Assembly: GCA_026645575.1 (NCBI GenBank)
Contig: JAPKMW010000114.1
Span: 1-32,662 of the forward strand
Direction: 5' to 3'
Length of the DNA: 32,662 bases
DNA from: Caldilineaceae bacterium
Lineage (GTDB): Bacteria > Chloroflexota > Anaerolineae > Caldilineales > Caldilineaceae
Shown here one piece after another: positions 1-6,947 of this stretch. The position numbers and the translations under genes are program-made. Every line of letters begins with the position of its first letter. Within the stretch, counting starts at the first letter, position 1. Under the pieces are notes generated by a model. It was given only the letters and a program-made list of their open reading frames with translations, ran no database searches and was not told the DNA's origin.

Positions 1-71
1 TTACTTGGCTCCGGCAAGCTCGCTCAGGCCATTCGCACACCTTGATTACCGATTTTGATTCTTAAATTTCA

Positions 72-425
72 TTAGAGGTAGCGGCCCAGGCCAAACATGG
101 CGCAGGCCCGCTTGAACGCTTGCGCTTCGGCGGAGGTGCCGGCAATCTCCGAGCGTTCGGCGTCGCTGTCGGCTTCGCCGGTGCTGCTGCGGGTGATGCC
201 GTTGATGGTCAGATGACAGATGATGCGGTCACCCCAGGTGGTGTAACTGACGGCCCAATCCATGTCGCACACTTCATCCAGGCGATTTTGATAGGCGCGT
301 AGATCGGCGTAGGCCAGGGCGAGGGCTTTGTCTTTCTTGCCCGTCAACGCACCAGGACGCCAGATGATATGCGAGGGGTGAAAAGGTTTGCTCAACTCGG
401 CTAAAAGATTGATATTGCTGTTCAT
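72..425 (-). CDS. Rad52/Sak-like single-strand annealing protein, short form
   Basis: A 117-residue protein with the pattern of the Rad52/Rad22/phage Sak families: an N-terminal W-R-P-G segment, a central beta region (residues about 55-75) and a C-terminal AFKRACAMFGLGRYL block, which matches the conserved A-x-K-R-A-x-x-x-F-G-x-G-R-Y-L core of these proteins. Such proteins anneal single-stranded DNA in phage and plasmid recombination. The stop codon follows directly after GRYL, where relatives usually continue, so this is either a minimal form or a truncated one. The start is supported by AGGAG eight bases upstream. The ATG overlaps the stop codon of the preceding gene (ATGA), which implies translational coupling in one operon. 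The family assignment rests on motif recognition only. Confidence 0.6.
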   Translation of the reverse strand: MNSNINLLAELSKPFHPSHIIWRPGALTGKKDKALALAYADLRAYQNRLDEVCDMDWAVSYTTWGDRIICHLTINGITRSSTGEADSDAERSEIAGTSAEAQAFKRACAMFGLGRYL

Positions 426-1048
426 TGTTTGGTCTCCTGTTGAAAATAGAATAAGGGTTCTGGATCATTCTCGTTCCCAGAGGGATCCTGGGTCGGAGGT
501 GGCGCTGATAGAATTTTCTGTAACGTGGCGGCGCCTTCAGCATAGCCTAGCAGGTAGTCATGGTGGTCTGTCGGCTGACTGGGCAAGCCGGGGCGGATCG
601 GGCGCTCGAACAAGGCGTCTTCATAACCGCGAAGCGCCCAAAGGCCAGGGGAGTGGCTAGGGGGCGGTGCGGATAGAACTTGGCGTTGCATTGCCGTGCC
701 ATCGGCATAGCCGCGAAGATAGTCGCAGCGCTCCGCGGGCTGACTGGGCAAGCCGGCGGCGGTCGGGCGTTGGAAACAAGCGTCTTCATAGCCGCGTAAT
801 GTCCACAAACTGGGCAGCAGGGTGGCTTGTCGTTGACTGCCTTGCAAGTAGCCAAGTTCGTAGGCGTGCCATTCGGGGCTATCAGGGGTGTAATAGGTGG
901 CGGCGCGACTGGTGCGACCGGCGCAGGCGTCTTCCCTGCCCCACCGCTCGGCCACGGCGCAGGCTTCTGTTTTTGAGCGCACCTGCTCGGGGAGGTGTGC
1001 TTCCGACTGGGTGGGGATGGCATAGGTGTTATAGAATGCGGTTTCCAT
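422..1048 (-). CDS. Hypothetical protein with three repeats of a Gly-Tyr-rich module
   Basis: A 208-residue protein of unknown function. Three repeats of about 36 residues can be seen at roughly 36-70, 82-117 and 137-172. Their shared pattern is W-x-x-R-G-Y-E-D-A, about eleven residues with a Pro, then D-Y-L-x-G-Y-A-x-G. The first copy (GREDACAG, then PDSPEWHAYELGYLQG) is the most diverged. The pattern of an aromatic-rich helical pair with G-Y-x-x-G faintly resembles the ribosome modulation factor fold, but I cannot claim homology. The second and third copies are also similar at DNA level, so they arose by recent duplication. The N-terminus holds one copy of the element's AHLxEQ palindromic repeat (residues 17-23). 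The start has AGGA six bases upstream. The 3' end is coupled to the Rad52-like gene by an ATGA overlap. Confidence 0.75.
   Translation of the reverse strand: METAFYNTYAIPTQSEAHLPEQVRSKTEACAVAERWGREDACAGRTSRAATYYTPDSPEWHAYELGYLQGSQRQATLLPSLWTLRGYEDACFQRPTAAGLPSQPAERCDYLRGYADGTAMQRQVLSAPPPSHSPGLWALRGYEDALFERPIRPGLPSQPTDHHDYLLGYAEGAATLQKILSAPPPTQDPSGNENDPEPLFYFQQETKQ
974..1006 (-). repeat. AHLxEQ palindromic repeat, copy 1 (inside a gene)
   Basis: A 33-bp stretch with complementary arms GCGCACCT and AGGTGTGC around GCTCGGGG. It matches the copy at 8438-8470 with two mismatches, although the two host proteins are unrelated. On the minus strand it is read as SEAHLPEQVRS. Confidence 0.75.
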
Positions 1049-1135
1049 TGTTCGTCCTGTGAATGAGGGTGCAGCCCTTCGGCAAATGCTCAGGGCAAAG
1101 GGCTACACCCAACCAAACGGCCTCGGCAACCAGAC

Positions 1136-1432
1136 TTACGCTAACCACCAAACCCACTTGGGGCAAAGCTCCTGGGCGGCTTCGCCGATAGGGACTGATG
1201 GGCGTTGTTCCGGCAACCCGTTTTCGCGGCACATGGCAATCGTCCAGGCAGTGAGCGGGTGTTGATCCGGCTGTACAGTGATGCCTAAACGCTCCAGGGC
1301 GCGGATCTTTTGCTCGTGGGTGGCTGGCGGGTAGGTAACAGCTTCCTGGATGTCTAGATAGCGGAGCGCAATTTCAATGACTTCGCCGGGGGGCGGTTCG
1401 GGTATCGCAAATAGATGATCGTCGGTGTGCAT
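1136..1432 (-). CDS. Hypothetical protein of the mobile element
   Basis: A 98-residue protein I do not recognise. The start is well defined: AGGAGG lies three to four bases before the ATG. The sequence is mixed helical and soluble, with no membrane segment or metal-binding motif. It contains a HEQKIRALERLGITVQPDQHPLTAW stretch that looks like a compact helical region, and a Trp-rich C-terminus (KWVWWLA). It lies in the same direction as its neighbours, about 90 bases before the repeat-protein gene, so it is probably part of the same transcription unit. Confidence 0.65.
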   Translation of the reverse strand: MHTDDHLFAIPEPPPGEVIEIALRYLDIQEAVTYPPATHEQKIRALERLGITVQPDQHPLTAWTIAMCRENGLPEQRPSVPIGEAAQELCPKWVWWLA

Positions 1433-1483
1433 AATCCTCCTAAAAGTGCTGTTAAGTGCGCAAACCGGCGCGCCTGCTGGCGA

Positions 1484-1837
1484 TTATTTTGCGCAAACTG
1501 TCTGTACAGAAGTGCTTTTCTGTGCAGGCTCCTGGGCAAAATAGAAGTCAACATCCGGTAGTATTTCCATCTCACCCCGACAAACGGGGCAAAAGCGGGC
1601 AGCGCCGTGACGGTTTTTCAGGCGGCGCTCTAGTTGGCGGTCACCATCGGGCCAGATGCGCGCCACAACAAAATCGATCCCGCGTTCCTTCGCCACCTGG
1701 CACAAACGGGCAGCGTCGTCACCGCCAATGCGGTGTGTTGCGACCCGATCCGGCCATGATTCTGCCCAACCGATGTAATGCTGGCAGGTGTGATCGGGGC
1801 TGATCGGGCGGGAAAAATGCAGGAGATATACGGCCAC
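1484..1837 (-). CDS. GIY-YIG-like domain protein
   Basis: A 117-residue protein. It begins VAVYLLHFSRPI, followed by QHYIGWAE, a basic RVATHRIGG segment, ARLCQVAKERGIDFVVARIWPDGDRQLERRLKN and a CPVC pair near the end. This order (V-Y-L-L-H-F, H-Y-I-G-W, R-x-x-x-H, G-I-x-F-x-x-x-R-x-W, E-R-R-L-K) is what I know from small GIY-YIG-superfamily proteins of phages and actinobacterial elements; nuclease activity is not shown. I chose the GTG start at 1837 rather than the upstream ATG at 1861, because GAAGGATTGCAACC precedes the GTG exactly as GGAGGATTACAACC precedes the ATG of the gene at 2732-3091. Confidence 0.62.
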   Translation of the reverse strand: MAVYLLHFSRPISPDHTCQHYIGWAESWPDRVATHRIGGDDAARLCQVAKERGIDFVVARIWPDGDRQLERRLKNRHGAARFCPVCRGEMEILPDVDFYFAQEPAQKSTSVQTVCAK

Positions 1838-2353
1838 AGGTTGCAATCCTTCAAGGAACATAAAAAAACACGTCAGGGCGGCGACTATTCGCGACTAGTC
1901 GCCCGTGGCTGGTTTCGTCTTCAACTGTTCATTTTTTACCAGGGCGGGGAGAACAGTTCAACAGCGACCAGCAAACAAAACCCGTAGCATCCGCCTGGGG
2001 AGCATTTAATTTGGGGCCTAAAGTGCTACCAAAAAGCCCTATGAATTAGCCTTTATTTTTTGGCCTGCTGCGTCTGCGTCTGGGGATGCTCTCTCGCTTA
2101 CACCTAATTAGAGTTGCAATCCTTCAACCACGTATGCGCACTAGGTGGACAAAAGATCACAATCGTTTCGGTGGCGTTGCTGCGTCTTCGTGACGGTTCG
2201 GCGGCGGGCCTACTTTGTAAAAGCTAAATTATCATACAGATATTTTACCGCAAAAAATCAATAAATGCAAATACAGAATGCTGACAGAAGGCGGAATTCC
2301 GGCCACTGTCAAGGGTAAAATTCTTAAAATTTCATCATAATTCATGCGACGCC

Positions 2354-2641
2354 TTAAAAAAGCGAAAGTTGCGATTGGGCGGCATGGTTGAGAGCGGCAG
2401 GCCGACCAGCGCGCCAGCGGGATGGTGCGGAGGCAGGGGCGCAAGCGTAGCAGGCATAGCACAGGTAATAGGGGGATTCTGCGCCACTATCCAGCACGAG
2501 CGCCCAGGCACCACATGCACGGCACGGGCAACAGTGAGGGGTGATGGCAATGCGGCGCAGGAGCGGCGCGGCGGTGGTGGGCGGGAGCGCAGGCGGACAA
2601 CTGGGGCAACGGATTAGGCTGCATTGGTGATAGCATGGCAT
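2354..2641 (-). CDS. Possible small zinc-ribbon protein
   Basis: A 95-residue frame with a plausible zinc ribbon: CRACG, sixteen residues, then CYAC, preceded by CPSC near the N-terminus. The spacing fits a classical CxxCG-x16-CxxC knuckle. Against it, there is no clear ribosome binding site, two other frames are open here, and the composition (Ala, Pro, Arg, Cys) is what GC-rich shadow frames often give. It is listed because the cysteine spacing is better than chance would suggest. I would not annotate it firmly. Confidence 0.3.
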   Translation of the reverse strand: MPCYHQCSLIRCPSCPPALPPTTAAPLLRRIAITPHCCPCRACGAWALVLDSGAESPYYLCYACYACAPASAPSRWRAGRPAALNHAAQSQLSLF

Positions 2642-2685
2642 GGCAGAGAGAACCTATAAAATGTCAAACTCAATAGGATGAGGGC

Positions 2686-2714
2686 AAAAAATGCGCCGGC
2701 AGGGATGCCGGCGC
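2686..2714 (-). terminator. Intrinsic terminator
   Basis: On the minus strand a perfect 9-bp stem GCGCCGGCA/TGCCGGCGC with a TCCC loop is followed by A and six T. It lies about 17 bases after the stop codon of the gene at 2732-3091. Confidence 0.88.
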
Positions 2715-2731
2715 GGAGGGGAGCGATAAAA

Positions 2732-3091
2732 TTACAGGGCGGACAATTCCGCCAGAATGGACGGCACGCCACGCACGCCACCGGCAACGGGGAGGGCCAG
2801 CGGGTGGGCGGCGGAGATGGCGCGCACAGAGGATAGGGGCAATTCAACATAAAAAACCGTGCCGGATTTCACCCCAACGGCATCGCCCAATTGGTGATCA
2901 CGGGCAAAAATCGGGCCTAGCTCCTCCAGGCGGGCGGCAAACTTTAATTGATTTAGCTCGTGGCGGAAATAGAATCGAATGGAGGGCCAGCGGGAAGGAC
3001 GGCGGCGGGCCTGGACGGTGACGCCCAAAAACGCGCCAGATGAAAAAGCCTTATACAGAATTGATTTGAATTGCGGTGATCGTGGTGACAT
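2732..3091 (-). CDS. Hypothetical protein of the mobile element
   Basis: A 119-residue protein with no family I recognise. It is basic in the first half (QARRRPSRWPSIRFYFRHELNQLKF) and hydrophobic in the last third. It has no signal peptide or transmembrane segment. The gene is supported by a strong ribosome binding site (GGAGG eight bases before the ATG, within the block GGAGGATTACAACC) and by a perfect intrinsic terminator right behind the stop codon. A second copy of the same block, GGAGGATTGCAACC, lies about 60 bases further upstream without a usable start, so the leader looks partly duplicated. Confidence 0.65.
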   Translation of the reverse strand: MSPRSPQFKSILYKAFSSGAFLGVTVQARRRPSRWPSIRFYFRHELNQLKFAARLEELGPIFARDHQLGDAVGVKSGTVFYVELPLSSVRAISAAHPLALPVAGGVRGVPSILAELSAL

Positions 3092-3528
3092 AGGTTGTAA
3101 TCCTCCAAGATTAGGAAAAAGGGGGCGGCCCCAACAAAATTAGCTTGATGGATTGGTTGCAATCCTCCAAGAAAACACTAAGATACACACATATTTTACC
3201 ACAAAAAGAGACAAAAGATATTAGGGTTGCCTGTCAGTTTTGTTACAGATTGCGCGGCCTGTCACCCCAAACCGTATCAAGAGGGCACCGGCCACAAACG
3301 AGAGGCACCCCACCACACCACTGGATATGGGTTGTTTCAAGTCAGTGGCGCGATTCCAAGCAACAGCGAGAGCGCTGGATCGTGATCCAGTAACCGCGAT
3401 CTACCTACCAAAAGCCCGCAGGGAGGGGTTTTGGCGGGTATGGTTCCAAGTCGCCCTGGTTCCAAGAGCGGGGACGGGCCTACAACTACCTTACGGCGGC
3501 GGGGGGACAGGGGCGGTCATTGTGGGGT

Positions 3529-3597
3529 CTGGGGCGCGCCCCAGCGGGGGGTCTGGGGGAAGGCGCCCCCAGCGGGGGTTTGGGGGCTGGCCCCCGG
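3529..3597. repeat. Three tandem GC-rich hairpins
   Basis: Three hairpins follow each other: CTGGGGCGCGCCCCAG (3529-3544, a perfect palindrome), CTGGGGG/CCCCCAG (3553-3572) and GGGGGC/GCCCCC (3582-3595). They are separated by GCGGGGG-type spacers, so each unit reads roughly G-rich run, TCTGGGGG, loop, CCCCCAGC. Similar units are common in mobile elements as far as I recall. Their role here is unknown. Confidence 0.7.
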
Positions 3598-3741
3598 CGC
3601 CGTCAGGCGGATCAACGTCAACGCAAGGGCGCGGGGATCGAACAAAGGCGAGGGATCAGGCAACCGAAAGATCCTTTTACCGACAATGAATTAGATTCAC
3701 CTGAAACCTCCTCCACACACACATGGAAGACGCGTTCCGGG

Positions 3742-3888
3742 TGAGATCCGAGTTACACCAATGTACCAAAGGGGTGAGCCTGGATCTTCACGAACTGGCC
3801 TGCCCTACCTTATAGATCGCGGAGGTGGCGAGCGGGAGCCCACTGGGCGCGGTTGCCGACAATGCTGCGCCCAATGAACACCCGCTTC
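3742..3888. ncRNA. Candidate structured RNA in the gene-free region
   Basis: Nested complementary segments: AGATCC (3744-3749) with GGATCT (3782-3787), enclosing CACC/GGTG; then an outer stem GAGCGGG (3830-3836) with CCCGCTT (3881-3887), enclosing ACTGGGCGC (3842-3850) paired with GCGCCCAAT (3867-3875, one G-T pair). A multi-stem layout with no reading frame suggests an RNA. The strand is uncertain; the pairing was read on the plus strand. It recalls HEARO/omega RNAs in general architecture, but no IscB-like gene follows. Confidence 0.33.
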
Positions 3889-4463
3889 GGTTCCCAAGGT
3901 TCCTGGGCGCAGCAAGATCGCACATTGGGGCATGGGCTTAAGTACGGACGGACAAAGAGGCTCGTGCGTTACATACGGGAGTTACAAGAGCAAAGAGCAG
4001 TTTCAAGGCGTCTGATGGCTGTCCTGTTTGCTCTGTGTGTAAGGGGTGTAATCGAAGCATGGAACTTCGGTGACTGGCTGCAAGAAGGCGTGAGATTGAA
4101 CGTGGACGCAGCGGAGGTGGCTGTACTCAGCGACCGGAGCGACAACCATGTGGCGGACTGACTGCCCAACCAGATCGGCGGCGCGCTGCCTTCGGCCAAC
4201 AAAAAATAGAAAAATGCCTCGGTTGGCCGTTGGCAGGGCGCCGCGTATCCGATCAAGGCGTGGGATCCGGGAACTTTGGCGGCCCATACCTAGATCTTCG
4301 CTGGCATGTCCACGAATGTGGTTCCAAGGCATCAACTGCGAAGAACCTGGATTGCTGACAGCAGAGCGCGGTTCCAAGTAACAGAATGGGCTGGCCGACC
4401 GTGGCCAATCTTCCGCAGCGGCGCCGATCTTTGAGTGTCGGCGGCTCCCCTTTTGTCAAAAAG

Positions 4464-4516
4464 AAAAACGCCGGCAAATTTCCGATCTGGCGGGCTTTCG
4501 TTGGAAATTTGCCGGC
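4464..4516 (-). terminator. Intrinsic terminator
   Basis: On the minus strand a perfect 14-bp stem GCCGGCAAATTTCC/GGAAATTTGCCGGC with a 19-base loop is followed by GTTTTTCTTTTT. It lies seven bases behind the stop codon of the frameshifted secreted-protein gene. Confidence 0.92.
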
Positions 4517-4523
4517 ATAGTGA

Positions 4524-5512
4524 TTATTGGCTTGCCCAAGGGATCCAAATGGGTTGCCATTCGCCGCAACGGTCGGGGACGGGTTGCCATTCAATGCGAC
4601 CGGGGATTGGCTCTAGGCTGAACAGGCCGTCGTGAATGTGGCAATAGGCGCCACTGCTACAGAAGAGCCAACAGGTGCTTTTGCTGAAACTGATGGTTAG
4701 TTCGGCGTTGTCCTGAGCGGCCTGGCCGGGTTTGCGCGACAAAAAGCGAATGATGTAGGTTTGATTGGGCTGGATCGTTTCGGGTGCCGTTGATCCGCCG
4801 GTAAAAACTTTGCGCCAAGAGGCTGTCCAAGGCGCTTGTTTGGAAAAGTAGCGTTCTGGTAGCGTACCCTCGAAGTCGGTGGTGTCATAATCGAGATAGG
4901 TTCCCGGTCCAAACTTTGAGTCGTTGGAATTATTGAGCGTTAGGGTTGCCTCAAAGGTTGTTTCGGCGGTGTAACTAATGAGCGCGGTTGGCTCCCATCG
5001 CAGCTCATGCTGGATGTAGCGTTGATTCTCCTCGTCTACCCCGGAGACGATAACGCCTACGGGCGCCCAGGTGCGAGGAGATGCTGAAAAAAAGGATGTA
5101 GCTCGCGATGGGTTTCGGTGGCGGCTACAATCGGTGCGTCGAGCAGCGTTGCGGGCGGGTTGAGCAGGGTGATGCGGGTAATGACGACTGGGCAATTCTT
5201 GGCGGCAATGCAGTCAGTTACCTTTTGCGGGACTGGGATCTTATCCAGGTGCGCGGAGGTGCGGCGGTTGACCCAAGTTGCTTCCTGGCGTTCGGCGACA
5301 GACATGCTGCCCTTGATGTAGAAAAAGCCGTCGCCTTCGGGATTGGTGATGAAAATGTCATCATCAGCCCAGGTGTTGTGTTGGTTGAGCAGATCAACAA
5401 CCTGGCTTAATGTGGTGTCGGGCGCGAAGGTGACGGTCGCGACTTGGGGGACGGCCATGTTGGCGAAAAAGGCGGTGGCGATCAAGCTGATTGTGAGAAA
5501 AAGCTTAAGCAT
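4524..5512 (-). CDS. Secreted hypothetical protein read across a -1 frameshift
   Basis: Two overlapping frames seem to form one gene. The 0 frame starts at 5512 (AGAGGA upstream) with a signal peptide (MLKLFLTISLIATAFFANMA) and runs 142 codons to TTT-TTT, then would end 9 residues later at 5057. The -1 frame is open from the same point to 4524. Slipping back one base on the seven-T run (5087-5093) gives a 329-residue protein that reads smoothly through the junction (THRELHPFFSASPRTWAPVG). The second half is a beta-rich domain with several cysteines near the end (CWLFCSSGAYC). The family is unknown. The alternatives are a real one-base deletion (pseudogene) or a homopolymer error. The gene ends at a strong terminator. 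Confidence 0.6.
5027..5093 (-). promoter_or_regulatory. Candidate -1 frameshift signal: T-TTT-TTT slip site plus stem
   Basis: In the 0 frame the message reads CC[T TTT TTT] CAG at 5093-5087, a canonical X-XXY-YYZ slip heptamer. Five bases downstream a perfect 8-bp stem TCTCCTCG (5081-5074) / CGAGGAGA (5034-5027) begins, enclosing a smaller CGCC-CGTA-GGCG hairpin. Heptamer, short spacer and stem are the three parts of bacterial -1 programmed frameshift sites. Confidence 0.5.
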
Positions 5513-5529
5513 TGGTAGATTCCTCTTTA

Positions 5530-5928
5530 TTACCCCATCTGCTCGATGAGATGGGCTTGCTCATTACCCATCTGCTCGATGAGATGGGCGTTAGTTTTAA
5601 CGGCTTTGCGGTCTTTCCACTCGTTGTACCATTGTTCCCAGGAGGTGACGGGCATTTGCCAGCGGCCTTTGCTCTTTTTGGCATTGAGGATGTTGCCGCG
5701 TTCGCAGGCCGTGGTAATGGAATTGGTGGGGACATTGTAGCCTTCGGCGGCGGCTAGTTTGCGGGCGCGGAAGGTGCTGATATATTCGGTTTTGCCCTTC
5801 TGCTGCAAATAGTGACCGATCTCGCGGTGGAGGTCGAGCAGGTTGACGATTTCGCCGATGGGGAAGGTGGCACCGGCGTCATTCTGCAATTGCAGGCCGT
5901 GGGTTTTGTCTTTGACAATGGTGAACAT
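5530..5928 (-). CDS. HTH-like DNA-binding protein with tandem AHLIEQMG tail
   Basis: A 132-residue protein. Residues about 50-108 (YISTFRARKLAAAEG, VPTNSITTACERGNI, then KGRWQMPVTSWEQWY) follow the pattern of MerR/excisionase-type winged helices: alternate residues for a recognition helix, R-G-x-I, a basic wing, and W-x-x-P-x-x-S-W-x-x-W. It could be an excisionase or a repressor of the element; this is inferred from fold pattern only. The C-terminus consists of two copies of an 11-residue repeat (AHLIEQMG separated by NEQ) encoded by a tandem 33-bp palindromic repeat. The TATAAT at 5961-5966 may be its -10 box. The next gene begins 18 bases after the stop. Confidence 0.6.
   Translation of the reverse strand: MFTIVKDKTHGLQLQNDAGATFPIGEIVNLLDLHREIGHYLQQKGKTEYISTFRARKLAAAEGYNVPTNSITTACERGNILNAKKSKGRWQMPVTSWEQWYNEWKDRKAVKTNAHLIEQMGNEQAHLIEQMG
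5534..5588 (-). repeat. AHLxEQ palindromic repeat, copies 2 and 3 in tandem
   Basis: Two identical 22-bp palindromes, CCCATCT and AGATGGG around GCTCGATG, at 5534-5555 and 5567-5588, period 33 bp. Both are read in frame as AHLIEQMG at the end of the HTH-like protein. Confidence 0.8.
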
Positions 5929-5960
5929 GAGACTCGCTTTTAATAATCAAGTTTGGCGTA

Positions 5961-5966
5961 ATTATA
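5961..5966 (-). promoter_or_regulatory. Possible -10 box for the gene at 5530-5928
   Basis: TATAAT on the minus strand, about 32 bases before the ATG. No good -35 lies at 16-18 bp; a TTGTCA occurs but only 11 bp away. Weak support. Confidence 0.3.
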
Positions 5967-5996
5967 GGATTAGGATATGACAAAATGGGACGGATG

Positions 5997-6281
5997 TCAA
6001 GGGCTTTGGCCTACGCTTGACTCGACTATGTTCGCCGTAGTCAGTTGATGGTTCCAGACAATGCGATAGCCGCGGCGTAGGCGTTTTTGTAGGAGCTTGT
6101 CGGCGGCCTGGATGGCTTCGGCCTCGGTGGGGTAGGGGATGGGGGAGAGGGATTTGCTCCAGGCGCCAAGCCGGCCATGTATACGGATCAGGCAGTGTTC
6201 ACCAATCAGGGTTGGGCCGACCTCGATCAGATAGAAGCGTTTTTGGTTGTGCTGTGGGTCGATCCGAGTTAGGTAACACAT
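5997..6281 (-). CDS. WGR-domain protein
   Basis: A 94-residue protein that is essentially one WGR domain: L-T-R-I-D-P-x-x-N-x-x-R-F-Y, then VGPTLIGEHCLIRIHGRLG and a terminal E-A-x-x-x-A-D-K-L-L-Q-K-R-L-R-R-G-Y. The name-giving W-G-R is H-G-R here. WGR domains are found in PARP-related and bacterial DNA-associated proteins and are thought to contact nucleic acid. The start MCYLTRID at 6281 is preferred because AGGA lies seven bases upstream; longer versions would run deeper into the upstream gene. It overlaps the 3' end of the membrane protein gene by about 80 bases in another frame. Confidence 0.75.
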   Translation of the reverse strand: MCYLTRIDPQHNQKRFYLIEVGPTLIGEHCLIRIHGRLGAWSKSLSPIPYPTEAEAIQAADKLLQKRLRRGYRIVWNHQLTTANIVESSVGQSP

Positions 6282-6534
6282 GAGTATGTCCTGGGCCATT
6301 GAACAGAAGCGTGATTTGGTTGATGATGGGCGGTTGCTCCCGGTGGGTGCCGGCGCCATTGGTGGGGGAGAGGATGGCGATTAGCAGCAGAATAAAGAGC
6401 AGGCCGCCCAAGAAAAAGATGAGGAGCAGACCGCCGGCGATCAGGAGGTGGATCGCGGAGGCGGGGATGTGATTGATTAGGTGTAGGGCAATGACGATTA
6501 CGCCGCAGATGGCGGCAAGGGCAATCGGGCGCAT
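6199..6534 (-). CDS. Small membrane protein with two predicted transmembrane segments
   Basis: A 111-residue protein beginning MRPIALAAICGVIVIAL. Two hydrophobic stretches are visible, residues about 4-22 and 29-55 (AGGLLLIFFLGGLLFILLLIAI), followed by a polar tail. I prefer the ATG at 6534, since GGAG lies nine bases upstream; the TTG five codons earlier has none. It starts five bases after the stop of the preceding membrane gene and overlaps the WGR gene, so it is part of a tightly packed cluster with the FtsK-like translocase. Such small membrane proteins often accompany FtsK/TraB transfer genes, but the role is an inference. Confidence 0.6.
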   Translation of the reverse strand: MRPIALAAICGVIVIALHLINHIPASAIHLLIAGGLLLIFFLGGLLFILLLIAILSPTNGAGTHREQPPIINQITLLFNGPGHTHVLPNSDRPTAQPKTLLSDRGRPNPDW

Positions 6535-6539
6535 GGTGA

Positions 6540-6947
6540 TTAGCTCCAATCTTCGGGTTGGAAGTGGGTGGGGGGTTGCAGAACAAAAGTGCCTTGCGCG
6601 GGCTGGGTGGGGTAGAGCGGTGGCGGTGTGTCTTGCCAGTAGGCGGCTGGGCCGTGAAGCTGGTGTGGGGCGGTTGGGTAGGGATGGCGCGGTCGGCCTG
6701 TCCCAAAGGCACTGAATTGGTTCCCGCTGAACCCCGCCCCCGGCAGACGATCAAAGGGGTGGTTGCGCTGGCGGTCGCGTAGGTAGGCCAGCAGATAGAG
6801 GCCGGTGGGGATGGCGATGGCCAGGATGATCAGGGCGATAAGGATGCCGCGGACAAGCTGATCGATGTTGTGGCTGTCCATTTTCATGCTGATGTTGTAG
6901 GCCAAGACGGTGAGAGGGATGGCGATGACGAAACTTAGTTCGCGCAT
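6540..6947 (-). CDS. Small membrane protein with Pro-rich tail
   Basis: A 135-residue protein. Two hydrophobic helices lie at about residues 4-19 (LSFVIAIPLTVLAYNI) and 32-55 (VRGILIALIILAIAIPTGLYLLAYL), followed by a basic R-D-R-Q-R stop-transfer stretch and a long tail rich in Pro, His and Gln (for example PPPLYPTQPAQG). AGGAG lies eight bases before the ATG. The first 13 bases overlap the 3' end of the FtsK-like gene, so translation is probably coupled. The layout suggests a partner of the translocase at the membrane, possibly part of a transfer pore; this is inferred from gene order. Confidence 0.65.
   Translation of the reverse strand: MRELSFVIAIPLTVLAYNISMKMDSHNIDQLVRGILIALIILAIAIPTGLYLLAYLRDRQRNHPFDRLPGAGFSGNQFSAFGTGRPRHPYPTAPHQLHGPAAYWQDTPPPLYPTQPAQGTFVLQPPTHFQPEDWS

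Larger units (their letters stand above)
1838..2731. other. Gene-poor stretch in the mobile element
   Basis: No strong gene is visible in most of this stretch. Near 1880-1903 there is an 8-bp hairpin (GGCGACTA/TAGTCGCC) with a run of seven T about 15 bases further on in the minus direction, ahead of the GIY-YIG-like gene. It could act as a weak terminator or attenuator. An isolated copy of the ribosome-binding block GAAGGATTGCAAC sits near 2113-2126 with no start codon behind it. A possible zinc-ribbon reading frame at 2354-2641 is listed separately. The rest is AT-richer than the genes around it. Confidence 0.5.
3092..4463. other. 1.4-kb region without convincing genes, rich in hairpins
   Basis: Open frames here are Gly/Arg/Pro-rich shadows without ribosome binding sites, and I support none of them. 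The region contains a cluster of three G-rich hairpins (3529-3597) and a nested stem structure (3742-3888), listed separately. The short motif TTCCAAG recurs at about 3355, 3442, 3461, 4321 and 4371, with a variant TTCCCAAGG at about 3891, often preceded by GG. A long non-coding, structured block in an integrating element could hold its replication origin, transfer origin or a large RNA; the sequence does not decide between these. Confidence 0.5.

Noticed and set aside
1838..3170. CRISPR repeats of the type GTTGCAATCCTyCAA
   Set aside because: Only four copies at irregular distances (about 60 to 980 bp), and two sit exactly at ribosome binding sites.
3742..4000. A HEARO/omega RNA with an IscB gene
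   Set aside because: No HNH or RuvC-like protein follows on the plus strand, and I could not match conserved positions; kept only as an unnamed RNA candidate.
3853..4161. A plus-strand gene of 102 codons
   Set aside because: No ribosome binding site and no recognisable motif, and it runs through the candidate RNA stems.
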